DNA of 64,000 nt, taken from positions 1,240,001-1,304,000 of the forward strand of contig JAUKTV010000001.1 in the NCBI GenBank assembly GCA_030549205.1, given 5' to 3'. The position numbers were made by a program, and so were the translations under genes. Source of the stretch: Apiosordaria backusii. Lineage: Eukaryota; Ascomycota; Sordariomycetes; Sordariales; Lasiosphaeriaceae. Of this stretch, positions 46,043 through 58,124 are shown piece after piece; positions within the stretch are counted from its first letter, which is position 1, and every line of letters starts with the position of its first letter. The notes beneath the pieces are model-generated. The model saw nothing but the letters and a program-made list of their open reading frames with translations. It did not search any database and was not told the origin of the DNA.

Positions 46043-46854
46043 CGAACAAATGCGCATCTGAGGATTCGAAGATCACAAACATAGCATATTTAATTCAGCC
46101 GCGACACGATGACGACGGATGAGCTACGAATTCCGAACCAGCTCCCTATTTTTTCTTTCAGGGCACGAACGGCCTACAGAACTTACAGAGGAGGATCATG
46201 CATGCGTCATTACCAATATCACCAACTGCGGGCGTTAAAATCATACCATGGGACTCGATTAAACAGTCAATATCGGCGTTGGAATTTCTTTTTAATTTTG
46301 GCGGGGTTTTCAGACGGGAAAGCGGATCAGGGGTGCATGCGAAAAGAGGAAGGGGAGCCAGGGGCTTTTCTTCGTGTGCTGGTTTGGATAGGCATGGGCA
46401 GGGCATCGACAGCAAAGGACAGTGGCGGGGGAGAAAGAATACGAGAAGGATGTCGGTAATTATGCGGGCAATGATGTGATGTTGCTGGCTGCTTTTTACA
46501 AAAGATCACAATGGCTGTAAAATAGGAAAGTCAGCAAGGTGAAGAGGGAGGAATGGGGGAATTTTGTACACTACTTTTGGTGGATAGTAGGCACCTTATA
46601 CCAAACACCACACCCCTTACACCACCCACCACTTACTTCCGCAACTCAACATCACTATGTACTTGCATGGATCACAGCTTAAGGTAGTGTACACCCATAT
46701 GAACAAAAAGAGAAAAAAGCCCAGCAAATCAGTGCCAATGAATTTTCTCCATCGCGGGATCTACGCGAAACTATCTCTGGGGTTGCTGCTCCATTGTTGC
46801 GAAACAGCCGCCCAACTAAGGTAGGGTAAGGTACCTAGTCAGTCACCCCTTAAC
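46043..46854. other. Intergenic between convergent mannosyltransferase and secreted-protein genes
   Basis: About 0.8 kb of 3' flanks. A GGTAAGGTACCTAG-type motif sits at 46817-46840, next to the stop codon of the small secreted protein. No gene seen. Confidence 0.5.
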
Positions 46855-47333
46855 CTAACAAGGGTCATTCCTCACGACAACATTCCAGTTGTCTTTGAAA
46901 TCCACCTGGCCTTTGACCACTCCGTCATCACCGCACTTGTCGAGGAGGAGTTCGGCGGCGTCGGCGATTTGCTTCCATTCCATCTCTTTGGTGGAGGGAT
47001 TCTATATTGTATCAATCGTTATTAGCTTTTCAACGCATAGGGATAAGGTAGATGGATATGCTGTGCCGGGGGTGATACTTACATTATTGCACAAGAAAAT
47101 GCCCGAATTCCACGAGCAGCTGACCCGGTCGCAGTGGTTGGGTCCCGGGCCGATGCGGGCTTTGTCGGGGAGGTGGTAGAGGTAGTCGGCGCCTTTGCGG
47201 ATGTTGGTTATTTCGGCGACTTTTACGGGGGGTTGCAGTCGTATTTGGTGTAGTTTTCGGGGTTGGGGGTGGCGGAGGTGGTGGTGAAGGCTAGGGTGCT
47301 GGCGAGGGAGAGGTAGGTGAGGGGGGATAACAT
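46855..47333 (-). CDS. Small secreted cysteine-containing protein with an apparent one-base frameshift
   Basis: Two exons (47333..47083 and 47001..46855), about 132 residues if one base is restored. A signal peptide (SPLTYLSLASTLAFTTTSAT) precedes a short mature domain with cysteines in YDCNPP, NHCDRVSCSWNSGIFLCNN, LLLDKCG and NDPC. This arrangement, GPGPxHCDRVSCSxNSxIxxC and a QVxFxxNWNVVV end, is one I recognise from fungal secreted or effector-like proteins of unknown function. In the given sequence the frame meets a stop right after DCNPP at a 6-C run (47227-47232); one more C would join it to VKVAEITN. The gene is either a fresh null allele or an assembly error. Confidence 0.65.
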
Positions 47334-49255
47334 GGTGGGAGTGTAAGTGAATTTTGAGTTGAGGATGTTGGTTTGGTGGGTGGAAGAGGGGGAGAGTTGG
47401 TTGAACTGATAGGGAAAGTAGGGGGATATATACTTGTTTAAGAGGAGCAAAGCTTGGTCAAGTGATGGTTTGTGCTACGCACTTCATGGCTTTGAGTGAG
47501 TCGATGGTCATTTGACGGTTTTGAAGGTCTAGACTTGGGGGGGAATATTAGATGAAGAGGAGGATTGTTGCTCTTTGAAGAGGGGGGGGGTTGTAAGGGC
47601 GGGATATTTGCGGCCGAGAACTTGGAGGTGATATCAGACGGAGACGACGACTGTTGCCCCCTGAGGAGTAGGAAACTTATAGGTATGGGTTCTGCGCCCG
47701 AGACTTGGAGATGATATTAGATGAAGACGACCATTGTTGCTCCGTGAAGAGTAGGAAACTCATAGGCACGGGTTCTGCGGCCGAGATTGAGAGATCATAT
47801 GAGATGAAGAGTACGACTGACTGCTGCGCCCCGAGGAGCAGCAAACTTATACCGTATAAGCACGCGCCGGGAGCGAGGGGAAAGGGACGATGGACACCTG
47901 CGGTCCCCATGAGCAGGGCTTGGAGTGACAGAGGCTGATGCCACTTGCTGCCCTGTAATCGACTTATGATGGCGTTCAACACCACAGCCAACATCATGAT
48001 TGGTTTATAACCAGTAGCACTCGAGAAAACAGTCCAGTAGCCAGTTCATATTTATTCTCAATCGCGGATCTACGAGAGACTATCTATGATCCGTCGGCCT
48101 AACAGACTTCAACCAGCCGCTCTCAACAATGCTGGCTATATTCATTGCGAACCAGCACACTCCAACCATACCAGAAATCCACCCAGCCCATAACCCCACC
48201 GTTCTCGATAGTACATTTATCAATTAGCGACTGCACACTGTCGGCAATCTAATCTCACATAACCTCTAGCTTGTGGTCGTGGTTCTGTGGGTGATTGTGT
48301 ATGAGTAGATGCATGATGGGCACACTGGATGGTGTGCTCATCTACGAGTAATAAACTGACTGGCAGAACCTTACAGAGATTTTGGGCTCGACAACTGACT
48401 TCGACCGGACGTAGGTTACTCAGCACCCCCAGATATCAATGTGAACAGAAAAGGCTCCAAGCCACTGGGGTGGCCAGTTATCAAGTCATCACCAGTCACC
48501 ACACGCGAGCTGCTCGCTTCGGGACGACGTAACGGTCGAGCAGTAGCGCGCAGCGCCAAGACGAGATCAGGCCGCAAAGGTGCCAAAGGCAGATGCCATG
48601 ATCGTAACTAAGCTTCGGAGGTTTTGCTGTGTTGAGACAGTGGCGAGGAGAGGAGGGTTGCTTTGGAGGAGGGACTCTTCTTGTTTTGTTTCTTCTACAC
48701 TATCAAGAGGTCGTGTATCACCTCTTTTGAAAGAGCAACAGTGACACACCTATTCCTCCTAATTCCTAGGAGCCAGAATAGGCGTGGAAGAAGAAGAAGA
48801 AGAAGCTGTGTGGTTGATCAACGGGGATGCGACCTGGAAAAATCCCCGGCATGTGATTGTACTCAGCCAGCGAGGTTTCCTGTGGGGGTACTTCCAGGTT
48901 TACCTGTCTCCATGTTCAGTGTGGGGTTGCATGCCACCTCCACCGACCGCCGAAGCTAACCCGCACACCGGGAGCCGCGGGTCTTCCATCACCACGGACA
49001 GGGCTGCCCGCGGCCCGCTAATTGGCCCTGCTGGAAGATAGCCTCCGCTCTTTTGTTTCCAGCGTCACCCGCTAAAGCAAGCCCTCCCCAGACATTCCTT
49101 CCATCCCACTCACCTCACCTCCGTAACCTTGGAAGTGTAGGCCTGGACAGTTGGAAGTCCATTCCCCGTCATTTCCGTTATTTTTTGTTTCTTTGTTAGA
49201 AGAGGACGTTGGTCAACATTCGAATATTGGATTGGTCTTGTTTACGATCCCCAAA
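47334..49255. other. Intergenic: divergent upstream region of secreted protein and S1P lyase, with a minisatellite
   Basis: 1.9 kb between divergent starts. It contains an ~83-bp imperfect tandem repeat at about 47551-47858. The S1P-lyase-proximal part (48950-49255) is GC-rich then pyrimidine-rich. No gene recognised. Confidence 0.55.
47551..47858. repeat. Imperfect ~83-bp minisatellite, about 3.7 copies
   Basis: Units start at about 47551, 47637, 47720 and 47803, each opening with GAxGxAGA and containing CTGTTGC-like, AGGAAACTxATAGG and GTTCTGCGxCCGAGA blocks. The last copy is partial. A fragment of the preceding unit may start at 47531. Confidence 0.8.
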
Positions 49256-51274
49256 ATGCCCGGCACTTCGCGCATGCCGGTAAGCCTGCGAGAGGGCTTC
49301 AACAATGTCAGGAATCGGTCGAGGGCGGGCAGCCCGTTGGCGTTGGGTGTGTTGAATTTGGATTTGTCAGTGCCCTTTCTCTTTTTTCCCCTCTTGCTGC
49401 CCCAAAGCAGTTATATCACAGGCAAATTGGTCGATATACCAAGCTCCATCTACACACTGCGTGATACAAGGCGCAGTTCATATATAGATGCCGCACATAG
49501 AGTTGCCAAGCTCAGCCTCCAACCAACCTTGGAGATATGCGCCCGTCTTGCACCAACCCATTGCGCTCTCCAAACACTGAAGAAGCATACAACTGACAGC
49601 TCCCAATATATAGAGTCCGCAATCTGGTCTTCTTCCTCTTCCTCCTCCGTTGGACCCGCCGCGCGCTATGGAAGCTCAAAGGCCGCGGCCTCATCGGCAC
49701 CATCGTCGAGGTCTACATCGACGTCCGCCGCATCCTCTACGGGTACTTCCTCCGGATGCCCGGCGTGCGAAACCAAGTCAAGAAGCAGGTCGACGAAGCC
49801 GTTGGGAAACTCCAGACAAAACTCGTACCACTCAACGCGACTCGCTATCTTACTCTGCCGAAAGAAGGATGGGACCAGGACGCCGTGCGCAAGGAACTCG
49901 AGACGTTGGCGAATATGGACCACACCCGCTGGGAGGACGGGTTTGTCTCGGGCGCTGTCTATCACGGTGAAGATGAGCTCTTGAAGCTCCAAACAGAGGC
50001 TTATGGGAAGTTTACGGTTGCGAACCCGATTCACCCGGATGTTTTCCCCGGAGTACGGAAGATGGAGGCTGAGGTTGTTGCTATGGTTTTGGGTCTGTTT
50101 AATGCTCCCCCCGGGGCAGCGGGTGTGAGCACGAGTGGAGGGACCGAGTCTATTCTCATGGCTTGTTTGAGTGCTCGTCAGAAAGGTTATGTTGAGCGTG
50201 GTATCACTGAGCCTGAGATGTAAGCCTCCCCTCCCCCTATTTTACCCCTTTTGGTCCCTTACTAACAACACCCAAAGGATCCTCCCCGAAACAGCCCACG
50301 TCGCCTTCCGCAAAGCCGGGTTGTACTTCAAGATCAAAACCCACTTGGTTGCCTGCCCAGCACCCACCTACCAAGCCGACACCCGCGCCATTTCTCGCCT
50401 CATCAACTCCAACACTATCCTTCTCGTCGGTTCCGCACCGAACTTCCCCCACGGTATCATCGACGACATTGCCGGCCTGTCTAAACTCGCCGTGAAGAAG
50501 AACATTCCCCTCCACGTCGACTGCTGCCTCGGCAGCTTCCTCGTCCCCTTCCTCTCCCGCGCCGGGTTTGAAACTCAACCATTCGACTTCCGTCTCAAAG
50601 GCGTCACTTCCATCTCGTGTGATACCCACAAGTACGGCTTCGCCCCCAAGGGCAACTCTACGGTGCTGTACCGCACCCAACAGCTCAGGTCATATCAATA
50701 CTACGTCGACCCGGCCTGGTCAGGCGGCGTCTACGCCTCCCCCGGCATCGCCGGTTCCAGACCAGGCGCCCTCATCGCAGGCTGCTGGGCAAGTTTGATG
50801 TCCACAGGCGAAGACGGGTACCTCCAGTCCTGCATCGAGATTGTAGGCGCAACCAAAAAACTCATCAACCACATCACCTCTGCCTCGCCCGTCTTGGCGC
50901 AAGAATTAGAAATTTTGGGAAATCCATTGGTGTCTGTCGTGGCGTTCAAGTCCAAGACGCTGAATATTTATGATATTGCCGACGGGATGAGTGCCAAGGG
51001 GTGGCATTTGAACGCGCTGCAGAACCCACCCGCGATACACGTTGCTGTTACCTTGCCAATTGTGAAGGTGTGGGAGAAGCTGGCGGGGGATTTGGAGGCG
51101 GTGGTGGAGCAGGAGAGGGAGAAGGAGAGGGCGAGGGTGGCGGAGGGGAGGGGGGCGAAGGGGAAGGAGGTTGGGGATAGCGCGGCACTGTATGGGGTTG
51201 CGGGGAGCCTGCCGAATAAGAGCGTTGTTGTTGATTTGGCGAGGGGGTTTTTGGATATTCTTTACAAGGCTTAG
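49256..51274 (+). CDS. DPL1: Sphingosine-1-phosphate lyase (dihydrosphingosine phosphate lyase)
   Basis: Three exons (49256..49365, 49614..50219, 50278..51274) give 570 residues. The N-terminus SRMPVSLREGFNNVRNRSRA leads to a membrane anchor VRNLVFFLFLLRW, then the PLP fold: GGTESILMACLSAR, LHVDCCLGSFLVPF and SCDTHKYGFAPKG, where the Lys of THKYG binds pyridoxal phosphate. It cleaves sphingoid-base phosphates to a long-chain aldehyde and phosphoethanolamine in the ER membrane, the exit step of sphingolipid catabolism. The anchor is split from the first exon by a 248-nt intron; the join NLDLVRNLVFF restores the family pattern. The C-terminal third contains an EREKERARVAEG charged insert. Confidence 0.95.
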
Positions 51275-52620
51275 TTAGATTCGGCATTCAAAAGGGTGTT
51301 GTTGAAAGAAGTGTGTATTAGATATGGTTAATGAGAGGGAGGGAAAGGGGGCGCGGGCAGATATTGGGTTTATGACATAGGGTGTGAGACACACAGCGAA
51401 AGAAAGAAATCGAAGCGAAAGGGGGGTGGTTTTGTATTTATGATTTGAAGGGCGGTAGGGGGGTGTGTTTCCTTGGGTAAATAGTACAGTACAAGGTGAA
51501 AGGAAGAGGCATAAGTTGTATTGATAATTCTTCACTCATCAAGTCTTGCTTTCATTTGCTGTTGCATTTTTATTCTTGAGAGTTTCTATGTATTCGACTT
51601 CCAAAAGAGGCAGCAGGACATGCGTATGAATGACAGATAATACGGTAGGCTAACGTGAAACCGGTTTGCTCTTTGTGCAATAGGGGGTACGCAGCTCGTG
51701 TTGGCAGTCACAAGTGAACTCATGTGAATCGAAAGAGGCTAGCTGAGAGAAAGGAGTCATTCGTGTCTTGGTTGGTTAAAAACTCGACTTTCATCGGTAA
51801 AAACTAACTCATGGGAAATATCTTTGTCATATTTCTTATCTTATATTTCTTCTACTATCTGCTACTTTGCCAACTTATAATCCAACTTTGACCTGAAGAT
51901 AAAAGGGGGTATTCTAATTCTCTCTCTTCCCATCTTACGCATACTCGCTTCCTCCTTATACCTCAATATAACTCGACTCTGAATTATTGAGCGAGTGACT
52001 TTGTCCGGCAACGACAATGAACTTTAACAAAAGAGACATGGTTTTTTGCCATCCGTTGCCCGCAAGGGGTGTACTCCGCCCCCTTTTCTCTTTCTCCATC
52101 ACTGGCTCTGAGTGTTTGGTGAAATCTCCAAATCTCACTGCTACTACCCCTACTCTTCGTCTTCTTCCATTCGTGTTTTGTGTTGATAGCCCGAAGTGTC
52201 GTTCAACTCCCTTCCATGCATTGCATAAAAAAATGGTTTGTTATATGTCCCACCCTTATAACGCCCCCGGTTCCAAATGATATTTGAAATACCATTTACC
52301 CAAAAACATAAAATATCATGCTCTCCTTCATCTTTTTTCTTCCCTCCACGAGAGAGAGAGATGACAGACAGCAGACAGGGTTACACAAGGACGAGAATCA
52401 CCTAAAGCTCGCTGTCCCTGCCCCGTCCGCTCGCAAAAGCATTGTCGACCAGGCCACTACTCCGGTTAATAGTAGCCTCGGCATCGCCGACCTGCCTGCG
52501 CTCCGTCACCTCCAGCTGCTCCGGGCTCTTGAGACGCTTGCGCATGATATACCGCATCGGCAGCGTCAATCCTTGGGATGATGCCCTTTTGTCGGCAGCA
52601 CCCCTCATGACAGCTGGTTG
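51275..52620. other. Intergenic between convergent DPL1 and PDK genes
   Basis: 1.3 kb, AT-rich around 51780-52310. Probably long 3' untranslated regions. No gene recognised. Confidence 0.5.
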
Positions 52621-54176
52621 CTATTGAAGTGGCTCCGAGGAGCTGCTCAGGCGGTTGAGGTGGAGGTAGACGTCTGTGCCGTAGCTATTTGGAGACAAAA
52701 TGTCAGCATGATGCGTTTGAGTGTTAGGGGGAAAAGAGAAACATACCCTTCCATGCTGATCAGCTTAAGGTCGCCACCGAAATACCTCGCGTACAGACGA
52801 CTGATGGGTAACCCATAGCCGAACCCGGCCATGGGCGCCTTAAAGTCGCTCTTGTCGAAATCCGGGTCCAGGTTTGGCGTCCTGTCCACCGTGGTGTACA
52901 TGTACGTCCAGACGAGCGGGATCGAGCTACGTGGTATGCCGCCGCCCTCGTCTGAAACCTTGATTGTGATATCCTCCTTGCCCTCAGCCACAATCACTTT
53001 CGTAACGGGAAATTCTTGCTTGTCCTGACCGTGGGTTTCGACGACAGCGCGCAGCGAGTTCTTGAGTGTTTCGAAGAGCATGTGTGAGAGATGCCCTGGC
53101 ACGTACATGAAGTTCAAGTTAGGATTGCAGACGAGCTGGATCTTGGGCGCCTCAAACAGGCCGTAATGGTCCTCGCAGACAAAACGCGCGTTCTCGATGG
53201 CCTCCTGGGCCAGATCCTTGACGTACGTCTTGGTGCAGATAATACCGACATATGACGGGTCCCGGTAGTGGCTCTGGTCGGTTAAGGCAATGTGCTGTCC
53301 AATGAGCATACGAATGCCAATACGTGACATGTAGAATCGATCGAGGAATGACTGAATGTTGTTATCGATCTGCATCCTTTGCCGCTTGCGCTTCCACTCG
53401 AGGATGCCCTGGGCCATGGTCGTCACAACGCTATCGTGTCTCCTCTTGATCCGGTGCAGTGTCTGTGCGAATCTCTTGTTGTAAAGTTGCAGCTCAGGTG
53501 GCCAGTCGCCCGTGTCGTCGACCATAGCGAAATACCTCCTCGTCGCGGGGAACTTCCCCTTTGACCAACCATTGTTGACGGCGTGTTGTTGCGACACTGG
53601 CGTCCACGAGTTGTACTGGCCCTCTTCGATGCTTGGATTCGGTGTCGCCTCGCTCAACCATTGATTTCCTTTTCCTCCAGCTATTTGCGCCGGCCTCATT
53701 AACCTTTCTCGTACATCTTTGGCGAGGTTCGGTCTTGGTAGGGTTGTGATCTCCTGTAGACAATATTTCGGTGAGTCATCCACCCCACGCGCTCGACCAA
53801 GAACACAAAGATAATGTCCCAGCAAAACATACCTCAAACGACTGCGCATACCAATCCGTCACCTTCTTCACCGAGGGCATCTCATTAAGGCCATCGGGTA
53901 ACGTTTCGAGTTCCTGAACACGATGGGCGAGCCGGATGGGGAGCTCTTCGGCAAGGAACTGGGAGGCGCGAAACAGGGTACCTGTATATAGGGCGGCGGG
54001 AGTCAGAATATGGGATATTCTGGACAAAGGCAGAGTTTATGGGCTTCAACAAACTTACCACTGGATGGCTTCTCGCCAAACTGAACCATCTGGCGCAAGC
54101 TTACTCCGGTGGCAGGGAAGCTCGCATAGTGCCTGATGGTGTCCATCAACTTCTCACTCTTTTTCCACGACATCAT
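52621..54176 (-). CDS. Mitochondrial pyruvate dehydrogenase/branched-chain ketoacid dehydrogenase kinase family protein
   Basis: Four exons (54176..54059, 53981..53833, 53753..52747, 52684..52621) give 445 residues. The N-terminal four-helix region runs IRHYASFPATGVSLRQMVQF, RASQFLAEELPIRLAHRVQE and SVKKVTDWYAQSFEEITTLP. The GHKL ATPase domain has the N box HMLFETLKNSLRAVVE, the G1 box DEGGGIP, and the G2 box GFGYGLPISRLYARYFGG. These kinases phosphorylate and switch off the E1 alpha subunit of pyruvate or branched-chain dehydrogenase complexes. The ~60-residue insert between helices (NQWLSEATPNPSIEEG and after) is characteristic of one fungal subgroup. I cannot decide between Pkp1- and Pkp2-type. 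Confidence 0.9.
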
Positions 54177-55887
54177 GACGGCTCAGGTAGGGCCAATTGG
54201 TGATGGCGGGGTATGGTGTCTAGCTGGACTTGCTGCGTGGTGGTGTGCGGTGCAGCATGAGGCTTCGCGACGGTCCTTGTGAAAGCGCTGGGAGAGGCTG
54301 GATTGTGGCTCGCAAGGCAAAGACAAGTGTGGACTTTGGCGGGCAACAACGGCTTTCTCGGCTCCTCCTTTGCGTGGAGTATCGAGAGTTCGGTACGGGT
54401 CCGGGGCAGAGAGGCTTCTGTTGTGTTGCTACAGCCGAGGCAAGCGGATCCGGCTGTCCCCAATGACGCAGCGCACCGGTGTGCCGGAGGCTTTCGGCTC
54501 AGTGGCTTCAGCGGTTTTCAGTGATGTAACCACTGCTGGGTTAGGCCAGACAAGAACAGAGTGGCAACGGTGGTGTGTGTCCGTGTCGACAGCAAGGGAA
54601 CTTGGGGGGAATACAGTCTGAGTAGAGTAAGGTAGGAGTAGAGGAGAGTTAGGAGGAAGAGGTTAGGGGGAGGGGTGTCAGATGTTCATGTGCTTCAGGT
54701 TTCCCGGTGCATATCCGCTGTGATGCAGAAGCCGTTCCAGGGTTTTGGCGGGGAGGGACAGTGTGGGAGTGGTGACTCGAACGGATTGTGGCGCCCCGCT
54801 AGCTGAATAATGGACCGCTGTGACGATGCAGAGCCGGATTTGTGACCATTCACGTCCAGAAATGGCCTGCGGCACTGCTGTACCCCACACGAGCTTCAAG
54901 CTCCCGTCTGCGGGGCATGTGTTCCCCTTCTTGGCTTTATCACGATCCATGGATAGTATCACTGTCGGCTGTGACCATTGGATTACATATAGTGCTGTTG
55001 CTATTTGATCCGCCAAACATTTGACATGTCTTGGTTCTTCTCTGTAACTTTCTGCAAATGAGGAGGTACAATGTGAATCAGCATATTGGCCAGTCTCAGG
55101 ACCCTGCAACGGTTCTGTCTTGGGCCCTCATTCCTGCCGCCCGGTGCCTCACCCGGCTACCCGCTGGATCTTACAAAGGGCCAGCCATGCATCTGTAGCT
55201 CTCCCATCTACTGTACCTGTACCAGACTAGCTTTCTCTGGACGGTTGATGTTATGATCTTGACTCAACAACTCGGGAGTCGAAGAAGGCTTGGAGATTCC
55301 CTCAAAGACTTCAGAAATCATGATCTCTCATAAGATGAACAGCAGACGCCTGGTGAGCTGGCACCAATGCATCAGACGACAATGTCGGAGATATGTCGCT
55401 GTTCCGTCGCATTTCGACATCCGAACGGCTCGGTAGATCCATGGAGGTCCTGCATCCCCGGGCATGCGGAAGAGCTGGGCAACCGCCAGCCTCATCAGCT
55501 GAAAGGGTTGCCCTGTTGCGCTTGACTCTCGAGTGGTTGCACACCGAGCTCACCTTGGTCACTCACCTTGGCCGCTCACCTTGACCTCGCTTGGCCCAGT
55601 AAAGTGGGGCAACCGTTGAAGTCTCACGACCTGGGCTTGGCTCACCGTCACTGTTGTTGCTGTGGTGTACGGTGTGCACTGTTTGTACCCTCTTACAATG
55701 ATTTGACACCTAACGACTTACGAATGCTGCCTCAATGTGAAGCCATCGTTTTCAACTGTCGGTTACTGAGAGGAGGACAGTTGATGTGTTACTAATGTCT
55801 TGACGACTTTTTCCATTTTATCGCAACGACTGACGACTGTTACGATTAACGAATCCTGCTACCCGTTTTTGTAAACAAAGGCGCAAC
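54177..55887. other. Intergenic: divergent upstream region of PDK and the repeat protein
   Basis: 1.7 kb between divergent starts. Only short open frames; no domain recognised. Confidence 0.5.
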
Positions 55888-58124
55888 ATGTCGGGCGATG
55901 AGGATACCAGCGAGTGGGAACCCATACCATCGCTTTCATCACTTTCTCCGTTTTCCTCTCCGGCTTTGTCCTTTTTGCTTCTCAGCAACGACCATTTAGC
56001 CCACGATTCGGATCTGAGTTTTCATGGCAACAACCATGAACCAGACGATGTCTCATCTCACACACCTGCAACTCCACGTCCAAAAACACCCCTGGATCTC
56101 ACACCATCTCCACCATCAACCACCCGCTCAATGCATGACCTTCACCAAACACCAACACACCCACCGTCCCTGCAGCTGAGTAGTAGTTTGGGGTTGGGCC
56201 TTCATCACCTTGGAATTGGGCCACCAATACCTATCTCACCAATTCACCACAAAGACCCACCTTGGATGTCATCCGGTCACCATGAGGAGACCATTAAAGA
56301 AGAAACGAGCGTTACCCACGACGCCGATGATGAGGATGAGGATGAGAGGGACGAACAGGAAATCATGAATCGACAAAGTCTCATTTACGAGCAAGGGGAC
56401 GATGATGAAGACGGGGAGGATGACAGCGATGAGCGAAAAGTCATGAACAGACTTAATCTCATTTACGGCCAAAGAGCTGATGATGGAGACAAGGACGAGA
56501 GGGATGAGCGAGAAACCATGAGCCGACAGAGTCTCATTTTTGATCAAGGAACCGGGGATGATGATGGAGACGAGGACGAGAGGGATGAGCGAGTAGCCAT
56601 GGGCAGACAGACTCTTATTCATGACCAAGGATCCGGAGAGGAATATGAGGATGAGGCGGATGGGCAAGAAGTCATGCATAGATTGAGCCTCATTTACGAC
56701 CAAAAAGGCCATGGTGAAGATGAGAATGAGAGTGACGAACAAGAAGTCACGAACGGACAGAGCCCTATTTATGGCCGAGGGGCCGGTGATGAGGACGAGG
56801 AAGACGAGGAAGACGAGGAGGATGAGGAACATGAAGGGGATGAGGACGATGAGGAGGATGAACAAGAGGTCATGAACAGGCAAAGCCTTACCCATGATCA
56901 AGAAACCAATGGATTCCGTCAAAATCTCGGTTACGATCAAGGAACCGATGGAATCAGACAGAGCCTCATTTACGACCAACCAACCGATGAAATCACCCAA
57001 AGCAGCAAAGCGATCCTGCTTGATCGCCTTGAGGATCTGCTTCACCGGTTATCATCCCCAAGTCCAGGCACTGACCTCGACACCATCGACATTTTACACG
57101 CCAAAGTGGACGAAATGGAAAAAGCCCTCGAAGCCACCTCCCCCAAGAGACCAGACACAGCCAAAAGGAGGATACCAGAAATGTTACAACTCTCACCAAC
57201 CCTCACCCAAGGAAGCGTCAACCAGTCGTCCACCCAAGGAAGCGTCAATCACTCGACCGCCCATGGAAGCGTCAACCTCAACCAGTCCATGTCCGAATCA
57301 ATGCCAGACACACTCTCCCCATCAGCATCCCTAGAAACATTGCGAAGATCCATCATCCTCCCCCCAGCCTTAGCCCGTGACAACCCCCCCTGGCTCCTCC
57401 CCTCAACTTTATCTCCGATCAAACCCTCCGAAATCTTCTCCGCCACCATGTCCTCCCCAACCCAACCAGAACTAGACGCCGCAGCCGAAGCCACCAACGA
57501 GGCCCTCGAAGCCGCCAAAGAAGCCGCCCGAGCCCACTCGGAGATGACGGAGAGAATCGCTGCTGAGGCTGACCAGTTACGGAAAGACCTGGCGACAGCT
57601 ATATTAAAACTTCAAACCAGGCGAGAAGAAACCGATGTATGCCCCATTCCCCCCGCTCCCCCCCCCTCCCATCTTCCCTTTCCCCCAGAAGCTAACCCCC
57701 CCGCCCTATATAGCACATCCACACCCTCCTAATCCAACGCGCCGAAGCAGCCGCCGAGCGGATCCTCGACCTCGAAAAAGAGTTATCAGATCTAGAAGAT
57801 GATCTTGCTTCTTCCGAGTCGGAACTCCGGCACCTGAGGTTGAAGCTACGAGCGGTGGAGACGCTGGTGAATGAGTTTGTCGACCCGGACGAGACGGATC
57901 CGGATCTGTTTCAGAGTATTGAGAACTGGAAGCGTGATTGGGCGCTGGTGAGGGAGAGGATTTTGGAGAGGAAGAGGGGGAGGAAGGAACGGAGGGAGAG
58001 GTTGAGGAGGAGGGAGATGGGGGTGGGGGGTGAGGTAAATTATGAGGAGGAGGGGGACAGTACGTTGACTAGTTTGGCGGGGTTTATGGGGGAGATTGCG
58101 GGGAGTTTGGGGAGGGGGTTGTGA
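55888..58124 (+). CDS. Coiled-coil protein with an acidic tandem-repeat domain, function unknown
   Basis: Two exons (55888..57636 and 57714..58124) give 719 residues. Residues ~1-140 are Ser/Pro/His-rich. Residues ~145-370 form a tandem repeat: seven units of about 25-40 residues built as an acidic run, then EVMNRQSLIYDQG, followed by two short units (GFRQNLGYDQG, GIRQSLIYDQ). A second tiny repeat, GSVN in three copies, lies near 445. The C-terminal third (residues ~530-690) is a long coiled coil with EAAERILDLEKELSDLEDDL and LRHLRLKLRAVETLVNEF, ending in a basic stretch ERKRGRKERRERLRRRE. The coiled-coil end looks conserved; the repeat block looks fast-evolving. I do not recognise a family. 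A structural or scaffold role is inferred. Confidence 0.75.
56315..56990 (+). repeat. Tandem repeat within the coiled-coil protein gene
   Basis: DNA-level imperfect tandem repeat of about 75-80 bp units (seven copies, the seventh expanded by GAGGAC/GAAGAC runs), then two shorter units. All indels are multiples of three, so the frame is kept. Confidence 0.85.

Noticed and set aside
56269..57045. Minus-strand open frame of 258 codons rich in Ile/Leu/Val, resembling a membrane protein
   Set aside because: It is the antisense of the acidic tandem repeat; Asp/Glu codons read backwards as Val/Ile/Leu/Phe, so the hydrophobic look is an artefact.
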